A stretch of 44,456 nt of DNA from Mangrovicoccus sp. HB161399 (GCF_013184745.1 NZ_JAATVU010000049.1:1-44456), one strand, 5' to 3'. Counted from the first letter of the stretch, positions 1 through 8,855 are shown. Notes: generated by a model not told the origin, from the sequence alone. A program made the numbers and translations.

Positions 1-285
1 GGTCGCATCTATCATCACGGTCTTCTTCTCGTGGTCCTCGCCCGCCAGCCCGGCCAGCATCCGCGCGAAGATGCCCTTATCGCTCCACCGCTTCCAGCGA
101 TTGCAGAGCGTCTTGTGGGGGCCATGCTCTATCGGCGCATCCCTCCAGCGCAAGCCATTGCGATTGATAAAGATAATCCCGCTCAAGACACGCCGGTCGT
201 CGACACGCGGCTTGCCGTGGGACTTCGGGAAAAAGGGCTCCAAGCGCGCCATCTGCGCGTCGCTCAGCCAGAAGAGATCAGACAT
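1..285 (-). CDS. IS5-family transposase, N-terminal part
   Basis: The first 95 codons are open and run off the window edge. The protein starts MSDLFWLSDAQMARLEPFFP, followed by a basic stretch with conserved GLRWRDAP and W-K-R-W motifs, as in the N-terminal domain of IS5/IS427-group transposases. The DDE catalytic core would lie beyond the window, although the segment ending in MIDAT near residue 94 is probably around its first Asp. The ATG is 62 bases inside the IS end. Activity cannot be judged. The copy at 44338 differs at 12 of the first 117 bases, so these are separate lineages of the same IS rather than a recent duplication. Confidence 0.85.
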   Translation of the reverse strand, partial: MSDLFWLSDAQMARLEPFFPKSHGKPRVDDRRVLSGIIFINRNGLRWRDAPIEHGPHKTLCNRWKRWSDKGIFARMLAGLAGEDHEKKTVMIDAT

Positions 286-346
286 GTCACCGCTCGTTTT
301 CGAACGCTGAATCATGCCGTCCAGCCGAAATCAATGGGTCCTGAGC
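1..346 (-). mobile_element. IS5-family insertion sequence, 5' end only (cut by window edge)
   Basis: The stretch holds the start of a transposase read leftward plus its upstream terminal region. The outer end reads inward as GCTCAGGACCCATTGAT and nearly matches the end of a second element at 44276. The base next to the terminus begins a CTAG (347-350); TA/CTAG target sites are known for the IS427 group of the IS5 family. The rest of the element lies outside the window, so the second terminal repeat and the target duplication cannot be checked. The element has cut an integrase gene on its right. Confidence 0.85.
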
Positions 347-350
347 CTAG

Positions 351-637
351 CGAAGAACCTGACCCAGCCATTCGGCAAGCGGCAGGTGCAGAAAGAGATC
401 GAGACGATTCGGGAGGCTATCGGCGCCCGCGATGGCGATGACCGCCTCGTCCCGCACGGCTGGCGCTACACCGCCGCGCAGGAGCTTGCCGAAGCTGGAT
501 GCTCTGACTCCGACATCCAGGCCGTGACCGGCCACAGGTCGCTGGAGATGGTCCAGAAGTATCGGCGCCGCGCAGAGCAGAAGAAGGCATCTAAGCGCGC
601 GCAGCTTGCACGGGAACAGAACGAGAACGAAACGTGA
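351..637 (+). pseudogene. Tyrosine recombinase (phage-type integrase) C-terminal remnant, truncated by the IS
   Basis: The reading frame encodes the end of a tyrosine recombinase catalytic domain. It shows the H-x-x-R box (HGWRYTA), the TGHRS histidine box and a tyrosine 10-11 residues later (MVQKYRRRAEQ), then a basic tail. The N-terminal arm-binding domain, the core-binding domain and the first catalytic Arg are missing because the IS end sits directly upstream. The remaining part cannot act as a recombinase. It reads toward tRNA-Leu(UAG), whose 3' end is 84 bases downstream, which is the usual layout of an island integrase beside its attachment site. Confidence 0.88.
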
Positions 638-721
638 GAGTGGGAAACAGACTGGGAAACACCAGCGAAGCCGCGGACATGTTCTCGCATGAGAACATCA
701 CTTTCCATTTTGTTATCAATG

Positions 722-806
722 TGGTGCGGGTGGAGGGACTTGAACCCCCACGCCTTGCGGCGCCAGAACCTAAATCTGGTGCGTCTACCAATTTCGCCAC
801 ACCCGC
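722..806 (-). tRNA. tRNA-Leu (anticodon UAG)
   Basis: The minus strand folds as an 85-nt class II tRNA. The acceptor arms GCGGGTG and CACCCGC pair, followed by discriminator A and an encoded CCA (722-724). The anticodon stem CCAGA/TCTGG encloses the loop TTTAGGT, giving UAG, which reads CUN leucine codons. A long variable arm (gcgccgcaaggcgt) and a GTTCAAGTC T loop are present. The 3' end faces the truncated integrase, so this is the probable integration target of the adjoining island. Confidence 0.97.
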
Positions 807-974
807 GTACCGGGCCGTTTAGCAAAGCTCCCGCAGGGATGCGAGGGGTTTCTCGCGGCCAAATATGATCACCATCAGTGATCTCATGACCCATAAACAT
901 TCATTTCCATAATGCCACACCTTTCCCCATGTTCAGGCCATGCTTCAACCATGCCTCAACAAAGGAGATCGACC

Positions 975-1181
975 ATGGCCCATGCTGCAAGCGCCCCCCT
1001 CCTGCCAGGCTCCGGACGGATGCTCCGGCCCGCCGCCGCGGGGCTCGCCCTCATCCTCGCCCTCGCGGCCCTGGCCCGCGCACCGCAGGAGACCGCCCCT
1101 GCGGCGGGAGACATCTGGCGCGGCAACAGCGCCAGCCTCGAACGGATCGGCGAGGCCCCCGCCACCGTGCCCGCGCGCTAA
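975..1181 (+). CDS. Small exported or membrane-anchored hypothetical protein (68 aa)
   Basis: The ATG at 975 is preceded by an excellent Shine-Dalgarno sequence (AAGGAG at 962-967), which selects it over the upstream in-frame ATGs. Residues 16-35 form a hydrophobic Ala/Leu segment after two arginines, as in a signal peptide or membrane anchor. A polar tail of about 30 residues follows (APAAGDIWRGNSASLERIGEAP). No family is recognised. The gene stands alone and converges with nnrD, ending 9 bases before it. Translation looks likely; the function is unknown. Confidence 0.6.
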   Translation: MAHAASAPLLPGSGRMLRPAAAGLALILALAALARAPQETAPAAGDIWRGNSASLERIGEAPATVPAR

Positions 1182-1190
1182 ACCGCGCGG

Positions 1191-2057
1191 TCACAGCCCG
1201 ATGAAGCGGAACACCTCGGGCAGCGCTTCGGGCAGGTCCTCGGCAATCAGCCCCGGACCGACCCGGAGCGCGGCCTCGGCGTGGAGCCAGGCGCCCAGCT
1301 GCGCCGATTCCATCGCCGAGAAGCCCCGCGCCAGCAGCCCGCAGATCAGCCCGGCCAGCACGTCGCCCGATCCCGCGGTTGCCAGCCATGGGGCCGCACG
1401 CTCGCCGGTGGCGGCATGCTCGGCACTGCCGCCGCCCGGATCGGCGATCCGCGTCACCGTGCCCTTGAGCAGGACCACCGCCTGCGCCCGCTGAACCGCA
1501 CCGAAGAGCAGCCGCCGATGCGCCAGCGCCGTCTTGGCAGAGCGCATCTCCTGCGCCTCCGCCGGGAAGAGCCGGGCGAATTCCCCCATATGCGGCGTCA
1601 GAACCACCCGCCGGTGAAGCATCGAGAACAGCGTCTCGGGCGCCTCCGAGAAAGACGTCAGCGCATCGGCATCGAGCACGGCCGAGCGGCCCGAGGCCAG
1701 CACCGCCGCCACCAGCGCCCGCGTCCGCTCGCCGGTCCCCAGCCCCGGGCCGAGGCAGACCGCGCTGATCTTCGGATCCTTCAGAACCTCGCACAGCGCA
1801 TCCGCATCCGCCACCGGGCGCAGCATCACCGCGTTGAGCTGGCAGGCATTCTCGATCAGCGCGGCAGGCGGCGGCGCCACCGTCACCAGCCCCGAGCCGA
1901 CGCGCAGCGCCGCCCGCGCGGCAAGACGGGCCGCCCCGCCATGGCCCACGCCGCCCGCGAGGACGAGGGCATGGCCGTAATCGTACTTGTGCCGGTCGCC
2001 CCGCTTCGCGAGACGGGCCAGCAGCGCGGGGGAGACCCCCTCCGTGGACTTGTTCAT
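1191..2057 (-). CDS. nnrD: ADP-dependent (S)-NAD(P)H-hydrate dehydratase
   Basis: This 288-aa protein matches the YjeF C-terminal domain, a ribokinase-like fold that dehydrates (S)-NAD(P)H-hydrate using ADP and so repairs damaged NAD(P)H in the cytosol. Visible motifs are the N-terminal HKYDYGHALVLAGG nucleotide-binding start, LGPGLG, LDADAL, LTPHMGEFARL, and LKGTVTRI followed by WLATAGSGDVLAG, which holds the catalytic Asp. Its ATG overlaps the nnrE stop as ATGA, so translation is coupled. In most bacteria, including many relatives, NnrE and NnrD are one fused protein. Here the order is preserved but a -1 overlap separates them. Confidence 0.9.
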   Translation of the reverse strand: MNKSTEGVSPALLARLAKRGDRHKYDYGHALVLAGGVGHGGAARLAARAALRVGSGLVTVAPPPAALIENACQLNAVMLRPVADADALCEVLKDPKISAVCLGPGLGTGERTRALVAAVLASGRSAVLDADALTSFSEAPETLFSMLHRRVVLTPHMGEFARLFPAEAQEMRSAKTALAHRRLLFGAVQRAQAVVLLKGTVTRIADPGGGSAEHAATGERAAPWLATAGSGDVLAGLICGLLARGFSAMESAQLGAWLHAEAALRVGPGLIAEDLPEALPEVFRFIGL

Positions 2058-2713
2058 AGCCCGATATCCACCACCTTCACCTCCCCGCACAAGTCCGGGC
2101 GGAGACCATGCACCGGCTTCCGGCAATGGAAGGTGACGGTCAGGTCGGCGGGCAGCACCGTCCCCAGCGCCGCGCCGCTGTCGGCATCGAGACCGGAGGG
2201 AAGATCGACTGCGACGCGCAGCGTTCCGGCGGCAGCCGCGTCCGCGGCGATCTCCTCGAGCTGCGCTCCGAGCTCGCCCGAGATGCCGCGGCTGAGGCCG
2301 ATGCCGAAAAGCGCGTCGACCAGCACGTCGGCGGCGCCATCCTCCAGCGGGTCGGGCAACCGGGCGATGCCGCCGCGCGCCTCCCAGAGATGCCGGTTCG
2401 CCGCGGCATCCGGACCGGCAGCCTCGGGACGGCCCAGAGCCGCCACGCGCACCGTCCATCCGCGGCCGTGCAAGATGCGGGCGACGACATAGCCGTCGCC
2501 GCCGTTGTTGCCGGGACCGCAGAGCACCAGGACACGTCCGGGCTGCGGATGGCGGGCGAGAATCCCGGCCGCAACGCCCTGCCCGGCACGCTCCATCGCC
2601 TCGCGGCTGGAGATGCGTCCGCCAGCAAAAGCAGCCTCTTCGAGGTGCCGCATCGCCTCGGCGGACAGCACCTCCTGCGACCCTTTGGATTCGCGGCTTT
2701 TCATTTCGCCCAT
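2054..2713 (-). CDS. nnrE: NAD(P)H-hydrate epimerase
   Basis: This is the YjeF N-terminal domain, which interconverts the R and S hydrates of NAD(P)H so that NnrD can use both. The CGPGNNGGDGYVVAR motif binds the nucleotide. DALFGIGLSRGISG and VDLPSGLDADSG are the usual later motifs, and the protein ends in VVDIGL. The reading frame stays open to 2890. I chose the ATG at 2713 (MGEMKSRES, about 219 aa) because upstream residues resemble no YjeF protein and would intrude on the glnB promoter; ATG 2704 is equally possible. It is divergent from glnB and overlaps nnrD by 4 bases. Confidence 0.88.
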   Translation of the reverse strand: MGEMKSRESKGSQEVLSAEAMRHLEEAAFAGGRISSREAMERAGQGVAAGILARHPQPGRVLVLCGPGNNGGDGYVVARILHGRGWTVRVAALGRPEAAGPDAAANRHLWEARGGIARLPDPLEDGAADVLVDALFGIGLSRGISGELGAQLEEIAADAAAAGTLRVAVDLPSGLDADSGAALGTVLPADLTVTFHCRKPVHGLRPDLCGEVKVVDIGL

Positions 2714-2855
2714 TTCGCTTGCGCTCTGCCCATTTTTCAGGCCTGTCTCTTCCCGCGATCCGCCATCCTGCTGCCGCCCGACCCTAGTCAATTGTGGTGG
2801 CAGTTTGAAAGTGATCTGTCCGATGCAACGCCAGACGATGCGAAGGAGTCGGTGA

Positions 2856-3194
<339 letters not shown>

Positions 3195-3242
3195 GCCGGA
3201 AACCACTGGAACAACCGTTAAGAGAGAAGGGAAAACGGTCAA

Positions 3243-4649
3243 ATGAGTAAAGAAGCCGTTCTCAAACTGATCGCGGACGAGGGCGTCGAGTACGTCGACA
3301 TCCGCTTCACGGACCCGCGCGGCAAGCTGCAGCACGTCACCGTGCTGGCAGATCTGGTCGATGAGGACTTCCTGGACGAGGGCTTCATGTTCGACGGCTC
3401 CTCCATCGCCGGCTGGAAATCGATCGACCAGTCCGACATGAAGCTGATGCCCGACACCGAGTCCGTCTACATCGACCCGTTCTACGCCGAGAAGACCGCG
3501 TGCATCCATTGCTCGGTCGTCGAGCCCGACACCGGCGACGCGTATGACCGCGACCCGCGCGGCACCGCCGAGAAGGCGGAAGCCTACCTGATTTCCTCGG
3601 GCATCGGCGACGCGGCCTACATGGGTCCGGAAGCGGAATTCTTCCTGTTCGACGACGTCCGTTTCTCGGTCTCGATGAACAAGGTCTCCTTCCAGGTGGA
3701 CGCGGTCGATGCGGCCTGGAACTCGGATACCGAGTACGAGATGGGCAACACCGGCATGCGCCCGGGCATCAAGGGCGGCTACTTCCCGGTCAACCCGATC
3801 GACGACGCCCAGGACATCCGCTCCGAGATGCTCTCGACCATGAAGCGCATGGGCATGAAGGTCGACAAGCACCATCACGAAGTGGCGTCCTGCCAGCACG
3901 AGCTGGGCCTGATCTTCGGCACGCTGACCAAGCAGGCCGACGAGATCCAGAAGTACAAGTACGTCGTGCAGAACGTTGCCCAGGCCTACGGCAAGTCGGC
4001 GACCTTCATGCCGAAGCCGATTTCCGGCGACAACGGCACCGGCATGCACGTCAACATGTCGATCTGGAAGGACGGCAAGCCGCTCTTCGCAGGCGACAAG
4101 TACGCTGACCTGTCGGACGAGGCGCTGTGGTTCATCGGCGGCATCCTGAAGCATGCCAAGACCCTGAACGCCTTCACCAACCCGACCACCAACTCCTACA
4201 AGCGCCTGATCCCGGGCTTCGAGGCACCGGTGCTGCGCGCCTACTCCGCTTCGAACCGTTCGGGCTGCGTGCGTATCCCGTGGGCGGAGTCGCCGAAGGC
4301 GAAGCGCGTCGAAGCCCGCTTCCCCGATCCGGCAGCGAACCCCTACCTGGCGTTCTCGGCACTCCTGATGGCCGGCCTCGACGGCATCAAGAACAAGATC
4401 GATCCGGGCGAAGCCTCCGACAAGGACCTCTACGACCTGGAGCCGGAAGAACTGGCAGGCATCCCGACCGTCTGTGCCTCGCTGCGCGAAGCCCTCGAGT
4501 CGCTGGAAGCCGATCACGAGTTCCTGCTGGCAGGCGACGTGTTCACCAAGGGCCAGATCGAAGGCTACCTGGCGCTCAAGTGGGACGAGGTCTATGCCTA
4601 CGAGCATTGCCCGCACCCGATCGAGTACAAGATGTACTACGGCTGCTGA
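3243..4649 (+). CDS. glnA: Glutamine synthetase type I
   Basis: This 468-aa cytosolic dodecameric enzyme makes glutamine from glutamate, ammonia and ATP. It shows the grasp signature (FDGSSIAGW), the metal and glutamate motifs (GPEAEFFLFD, HHHEVASCQHE), the ATP-binding KPISGDNGTGMH, NRSGCVRIP, and the adenylylation tyrosine in DLYDLEPEE. Counting from the C-terminus places that tyrosine at residue 397, the same number as in enterobacterial GS-I, so control by GlnE adenylylation is expected. It is the second gene after glnB. Its ribosome site (AGAGAAGGGA) lies in the loop of a small inverted repeat (3214-3239). Confidence 0.97.
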   Translation: MSKEAVLKLIADEGVEYVDIRFTDPRGKLQHVTVLADLVDEDFLDEGFMFDGSSIAGWKSIDQSDMKLMPDTESVYIDPFYAEKTACIHCSVVEPDTGDAYDRDPRGTAEKAEAYLISSGIGDAAYMGPEAEFFLFDDVRFSVSMNKVSFQVDAVDAAWNSDTEYEMGNTGMRPGIKGGYFPVNPIDDAQDIRSEMLSTMKRMGMKVDKHHHEVASCQHELGLIFGTLTKQADEIQKYKYVVQNVAQAYGKSATFMPKPISGDNGTGMHVNMSIWKDGKPLFAGDKYADLSDEALWFIGGILKHAKTLNAFTNPTTNSYKRLIPGFEAPVLRAYSASNRSGCVRIPWAESPKAKRVEARFPDPAANPYLAFSALLMAGLDGIKNKIDPGEASDKDLYDLEPEELAGIPTVCASLREALESLEADHEFLLAGDVFTKGQIEGYLALKWDEVYAYEHCPHPIEYKMYYGC

Positions 4650-4674
4650 TCCCTCGCGGAGATGCAGACCGGAA

Positions 4675-4698
4675 GGGGCGCCCTCGGGCGCCCCTTTT
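4675..4698 (+). terminator. Intrinsic terminator of glnBA
   Basis: GGGGCGCCC pairs with GGGCGCCCC around a very short loop and is followed by TTTT. It begins 25 bases after the glnA stop. DUF3445 transcription converges from the other side, so the hairpin probably also helps end that transcript, although the T tract favours the plus strand. Confidence 0.88.
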
Positions 4699-4721
4699 GC
4701 GTTCCGCCCTGCCCTGCGGGA

Positions 4722-5519
4722 TCAGCCGTGAGCCTGCAGCGAGCTGCGCCAGGGCTCGGGCATGTCGGCAAGCCGCAGCACCAGCGTGTGGATCGAGAAC
4801 ACCACGCCGCGGCTGGCAGGCAGGCGGGTCAGCACCTGGCGTTCGGAGCGGACGTAGTCTCCGCCGGTCCGGCGCGGCCACTTGTCCTTTTCCGCCTGCG
4901 GCTGGAACAGGCGCGGATCCTGCGCGCGGTGCAGGTTGGCCCGCCAGATCGCCCGGCCGGGCTGCACCCCGTCCAAAAGACGCTGCACCCGCTTCGCCAC
5001 GCCGTCGTCATAGGCATCGACCGGCTTGTGGATGCGCAGCATCGGGCGGCCGAGCTTCTCCGCCAGCGTCCAGTTCGCCGGAAAGCACAGCGCCGCGGCC
5101 GTCAGGACATGCTCCTGTGCGCCGTCGGGCCGCTGCATCAGGCACAGGTCCTCCTGGACCAGCCGCCCTGCTGTCGCCATCGGCGACTCCCGGTCGATCG
5201 CCACAACCCGCCCGTCCGGGCATTCCGCCTCCGCGGCGCCGACGCGGAAGCCAGGATGGGCCGCCACCGTCTCCAGCACGGTCTCCAGCAGCTCTGCAGC
5301 CGCCTCTTCCGCCCCCGGGCAGACACCAGTGACGAGACCGGGCGTTTCGCCGATCAGCCGCTCCCGCTCGGCCATCTGCGCGGCGTAATTCTCCAGCACC
5401 CAGAACCAGGGCGCATCGCCAAGGGGAGAGATGCCGGGAAGGCCGTTGGCCTTGGACCAGAGGGTTTCGGGATCGGCGGGAGCCGCGTTCAGGATCGGGG
5501 AGGCGAGGGTCACGGTCAT
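4722..5519 (-). CDS. DUF3445 family protein (haem-dependent oxidative N-demethylase-like)
   Basis: The 265-aa protein matches the DUF3445 family, whose studied members are haem proteins carrying out oxidative N-demethylation of small amines. Recognisable family features are the N-terminal W-F-V-L-E-N-Y-A-x-Q-M-x-E-R, the central VQEDLCLMQ and ALCFPANWTLAEKLGRPMLRIHKPV segment, and the C-terminal NLHRAQDPRLF and RSERQVLTRLPASRGVVFSIHT. The substrate is unknown. Convergence with glnBA is suggestive, since demethylation of methylated amines feeds ammonia and C1 metabolism, but it proves nothing. The start at 5519 gives the expected family length. No partner subunit gene is nearby. Confidence 0.8.
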   Translation of the reverse strand: MTVTLASPILNAAPADPETLWSKANGLPGISPLGDAPWFWVLENYAAQMAERERLIGETPGLVTGVCPGAEEAAAELLETVLETVAAHPGFRVGAAEAECPDGRVVAIDRESPMATAGRLVQEDLCLMQRPDGAQEHVLTAAALCFPANWTLAEKLGRPMLRIHKPVDAYDDGVAKRVQRLLDGVQPGRAIWRANLHRAQDPRLFQPQAEKDKWPRRTGGDYVRSERQVLTRLPASRGVVFSIHTLVLRLADMPEPWRSSLQAHG

Positions 5520-7115
5520 TCCCGATCAGCAGCACGGGCCTTGGGCCCGGCCAAGCGGAATCCGCACCGAAAAAGGTCCTACCCCCACGCAATGCCTGCA
5601 AAACGGGCAGTCCCTCCGTTGCCGCCGCGTCCCCCGGCAATGCGCGCCCGATCCAACAAGGCTGCAAATGACCGCGAGCCCCCCGATCCCGGCGTCCACA
5701 ATCACCGCAACGCCCGCGGGACGGCCGGGCCGCGGCGCGGCGCGGCGGCGATGGCCAGCCCGCCGGTCGCACCGAGGCCGTCAATGCTGCCACCGGCGAG
5801 ATTTCCGCCAGCGGGCGGCGTGGCATGCCGGACACGGCAAGGTTCCGGAGCGCTCCCCACCGGATGCCCCGGACCGGGCAGCAAGATCGCGTTCCTGCCC
5901 GCCATGGCCGCAGCACGCGAGGCCGACGGAAGTGATCAAGGCGCCCCCCGTTCCGGAGGGCGCGCCGTCGCGCCGACATTCCGGCCGAGACCGATCCTTC
6001 CGGCATGCTCATTTCCGGCCGGGCCCGCGGACTGCCCCGGCACATGCCATTGCCGCCGGAGGCACAGCCGGACCCGCCCATCCTCGGTGCGCAGTGCCCA
6101 ACGGAGGATTGGGCCTGATCTGCAGATCGCTTGGCCGCGGTCCCGCCGATGGGTAGGCGCTGCCCGGCGAGACCGCAGTTCGCGCCCACCCCGCACGCCA
6201 TCTCCGCCGGCTTCCCCGAAAGCGGACGCTGCCGCCCAATGCTGGCATCAGCAAAGATCCGGTGGCGGCAACTGGCGCCTGCCCGCGTATCACCACACCG
6301 GCCCGGCGAGCGGGAAGGACCGAAAATCGGCAATGGCGAGCTCGCCATCGGCGGCTTCGCCACCTGCGCGCCGGACGGCTCGAAGACGAAGGGCCCGCGG
6401 GTTTTCGGGTTCGTCCCGGATCGGCGGCATCGCCCGCCAGCGGCACGGCTCCATCGACGCCGCCACGCCGGACGCCGCCGGGTCCACGACCGCAGAGACG
6501 AGACTGATCCCGGCATTGCCTCCACAGGCTCCTCAGACCGCCATTGCCGCTTCACTCGCCCGCACGGCAAAGGTGACGGCGAACCTGTCCCTGCCTTCTC
6601 CGCGGTCACCCGGCCAACGATCATGCCGTTGCCTTGTCCGCACCGGAATCGGGGGCGCCCACGCCAGCCCCCGGCCACGGCATCGAGCAAGCGCTTCTGG
6701 CCAGCAGCCGCAGTCCAGCGTGGCATCCGGCACCGGCCCCGGAGATTCCTCCGCCTGCATCCCGGAGTCAGCGGACAGAACGACGCCCGGCCCGCCATTT
6801 GTTTGCCCACCGGCCACCGCCCATGGCGCGAAACCGGCGCGGCGCAATCCTTTCCGGCCCGGCAGGCCTCCGCGCCTGTCCCCGGCATGGGCGGCGGCGG
6901 GCAAGAGGCGGCCAGGACGGCCGGCAGGCGCAGGATCATGGGCGGCTCCGCTTTCAACTGCGCCCGCGCCGGCGGCATCGCGTAACGTCCGCGTGTCAGT
7001 GCGCTCCGCAGGTCTCACTGGCGCGTGTCATTGGTTGCAGCGGGGTTGAGTTTGCCGCAGGGGGGCGGCATTTCTTGGAGACCCCCGCCCCGAGCAGCCA
7101 GCAGGAGTCGCGCCG
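5520..7115. other. 1.6-kb stretch with no intact gene, probably degenerate coding sequence
   Basis: All six frames give Arg/Pro/Ala/Ser-rich translations typical of non-coding high-GC DNA, with no family motif, no start with a good ribosome site and no frame that keeps coding character for long. Short minus-strand patches look more protein-like but lie in different frames: a VVLSADSGM patch near 6.8 kb, DRFAVTFAVRASEAAMAV near 6.6 kb, VIRGQAPVAATGSLLMPALG near 6.25 kb, and GGNLAGGSIDGLGATGGLAI near 5.8 kb. This fits a large Gly/Ala/Val-rich gene broken by several frameshifts. No RNA gene, CRISPR or IS was seen. Confidence 0.5.
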
Positions 7116-8330
7116 ATGGTGCCCGAACGATTCAGCTTTCCCGGCCATGACGGCGCAGAGCTGGCAGCCCGGCTTGACCTGCCCGACGGCCCGCGCCTGG
7201 CCACCGCGCTCTTCGCCCATTGCTTCACCTGCGGCAAGGACATCGTCGGCGCCCGCCGGATCGCGGCGCGGCTGGCGGCGATGGGCATTGCGGTGCTGCG
7301 CTTCGACTTCACCGGGCTGGGCCATTCCGCCGGCGAGTTCGAGAACACGACCTTCACCACGAATGTCGAGGACGTGGTGGCCGCGGCACGCGCGCTGGAG
7401 GCACGCGGCATGGCGCCCGACCTGCTGATCGGCCATTCGCTGGGCGGCGCGGCGGTGCTGCGCGCGGCCGCCGAGATCCCCTCGGCGCGGGCGGTGGTGA
7501 CGATCGGCGCGCCGTTCGACCCTGCCATGGTGACCCGCAACTTCGCCGGGGCCCTGCCCGACATCGCGGCGGCAGGTGCGGCGGAGGTCGAACTCGGCGG
7601 CCGGCCGGTGCGGATCGGCAAGGCCTTCGTCGAGGATGTCTCGGAAGCGCAGCTTGCCCCCGCGATCCGCGATCTCGACAAGGCGCTGCTGGTGCTTCAC
7701 GCGCCGCGCGACGAGGTGGTGGGCATCGACAATGCCACCCGGATCTTCCGCGCCGCGCGCCACCCGAAGAGCTTCGTGACGCTGGCCGATGCCGACCACC
7801 TTCTGACCCAGCCCGAGGATGCCGAGTATGCCGCCGAGGTGATCGCCGCCTGGGCCGGGACCAAGGTGCGGCTGCGGCCGCCCGCCCCGCCGATCGGCGC
7901 GCCCGAGGGCATCGTCCGCGTCGCCGAGGCCGATGCCGGCGGCTTCCTGCAGGACGTCACCAGCGGCCCGTTCCACCACGCGCTGGCGGACGAGCCGATG
8001 GCCTATGGCGGCACCAACAAGGGCATGTCGCCCTACGGCTTCCTCGCTGCCGGGCTGGGCGCCTGCACCTCGATGACGATCCGCATGTATGCCCGCCGCA
8101 AGGGCTGGCCGCTAGACCATGTCTCGGTCGACGTCACCCATGACAAGGTCCACGCCCAGGACTGCACGCCGGAGATCGCCTCCAAGATCGACCAGTTCAA
8201 GCGGACCATCCGGCTGGAGGGCGCGCTGAGCGAAGCGCAGCGGCAGAAGCTGATCGAGATCGCCGACCGCTGCCCGGTGCACCGCACGCTGGAGGCCAGC
8301 TCGCGCATCCTGACGGCGCTGGCCGAGTGA
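7116..8330 (+). CDS. Bifunctional alpha/beta hydrolase / OsmC-family peroxide-detoxifying protein
   Basis: This 404-aa protein joins two domains. Residues 1-250 are an alpha/beta hydrolase with nucleophile elbow GHSLG (Ser108) and likely Asp199 and His228. Residues 265-404 are an OsmC/Ohr-like domain with the two redox cysteines Cys317 (LGACTSM) and Cys386 (RCPVHRTLE). OsmC domains reduce organic hydroperoxides through a Cys pair; the hydrolase may release the acyl or peroxide substrate. The same domain order is widespread in proteobacteria, so the fusion is natural. It stands alone after the 1.6-kb empty stretch, with weak ribosome-site sequence before the ATG. Confidence 0.9.
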   Translation: MVPERFSFPGHDGAELAARLDLPDGPRLATALFAHCFTCGKDIVGARRIAARLAAMGIAVLRFDFTGLGHSAGEFENTTFTTNVEDVVAAARALEARGMAPDLLIGHSLGGAAVLRAAAEIPSARAVVTIGAPFDPAMVTRNFAGALPDIAAAGAAEVELGGRPVRIGKAFVEDVSEAQLAPAIRDLDKALLVLHAPRDEVVGIDNATRIFRAARHPKSFVTLADADHLLTQPEDAEYAAEVIAAWAGTKVRLRPPAPPIGAPEGIVRVAEADAGGFLQDVTSGPFHHALADEPMAYGGTNKGMSPYGFLAAGLGACTSMTIRMYARRKGWPLDHVSVDVTHDKVHAQDCTPEIASKIDQFKRTIRLEGALSEAQRQKLIEIADRCPVHRTLEASSRILTALAE

Positions 8331-8432
8331 CGCCGGGTTGCGCGCATTGCCCTTCTGGACCTCCGCCCCCCTTCTGCGCTAGGCCGGGCCCAGCCCATCG
8401 TGACCAGTATCCTGCCGGAGCCCCTTGATCCC

Positions 8433-8855
8433 ATGTCCAGCAAGCAGACCGAAACCCTGTCCCTCCTGGGCAAGGAGCTGGGCCAGTTCCTCCTGATCTG
8501 CGCGCTCGCCTTCGGGCTGATGCGGCTGACCGAGCATTACTGGACCGACGTGCTGAAGATGCTGGCCGGCAGCGCAGGCATCATGGCCGCGATGCTGCTG
8601 GTCAAGCGCACCCTCGCCATGACCGTCACCGGCCTCGCCGCGGGCGTCCTTGGCCCGACCTTCGCCATGCATGCCGTCAATGCCGGCGCGCTGACCTTCG
8701 CCGCGCCGCACCTGGAGGGCATCCCTGCCTGGCTCTTCCCGGTCTGGGGCGCCGGCGGCATCTTCGTGGGCAGCCTCTACGAATTCCTGCGCGTGCTGAT
8801 CGCCCAGGCCGAAACCCTGCGCGCCCATGACCGCAGCCGCGACGAAGAGGACTAG
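8433..8855 (+). CDS. Hypothetical integral membrane protein (140 aa)
   Basis: The start at 8433 (MSSKQTETLS) has a GGAG ribosome site; an upstream ATG at 8400 is less likely. Four hydrophobic segments are visible, roughly residues 17-35, 42-60, 68-90 and 105-128. The C-terminus is charged (RAHDRSRDEED). No family was recognised. The 3' end overlaps the protease gene downstream by 29 bases in another frame, suggesting translational coupling. A role beside the exported protease is possible but is inference only. Confidence 0.72.
   Translation: MSSKQTETLSLLGKELGQFLLICALAFGLMRLTEHYWTDVLKMLAGSAGIMAAMLLVKRTLAMTVTGLAAGVLGPTFAMHAVNAGALTFAAPHLEGIPAWLFPVWGAGGIFVGSLYEFLRVLIAQAETLRAHDRSRDEED

Noticed and set aside
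2714-2855. Sigma-54 promoter for glnBA
   Set aside because: I looked for TGGCAC-N5-TTGC upstream of glnB; the nearest match (TGGCAG near 2800) lacks the -12 element.
5008-6978. A 656-codon minus-strand frame covering the gene-poor stretch
   Set aside because: Its C-terminal part overlaps the DUF3445 gene in another frame, and the composition is Arg/Pro/Ser-rich with no recognisable domain.
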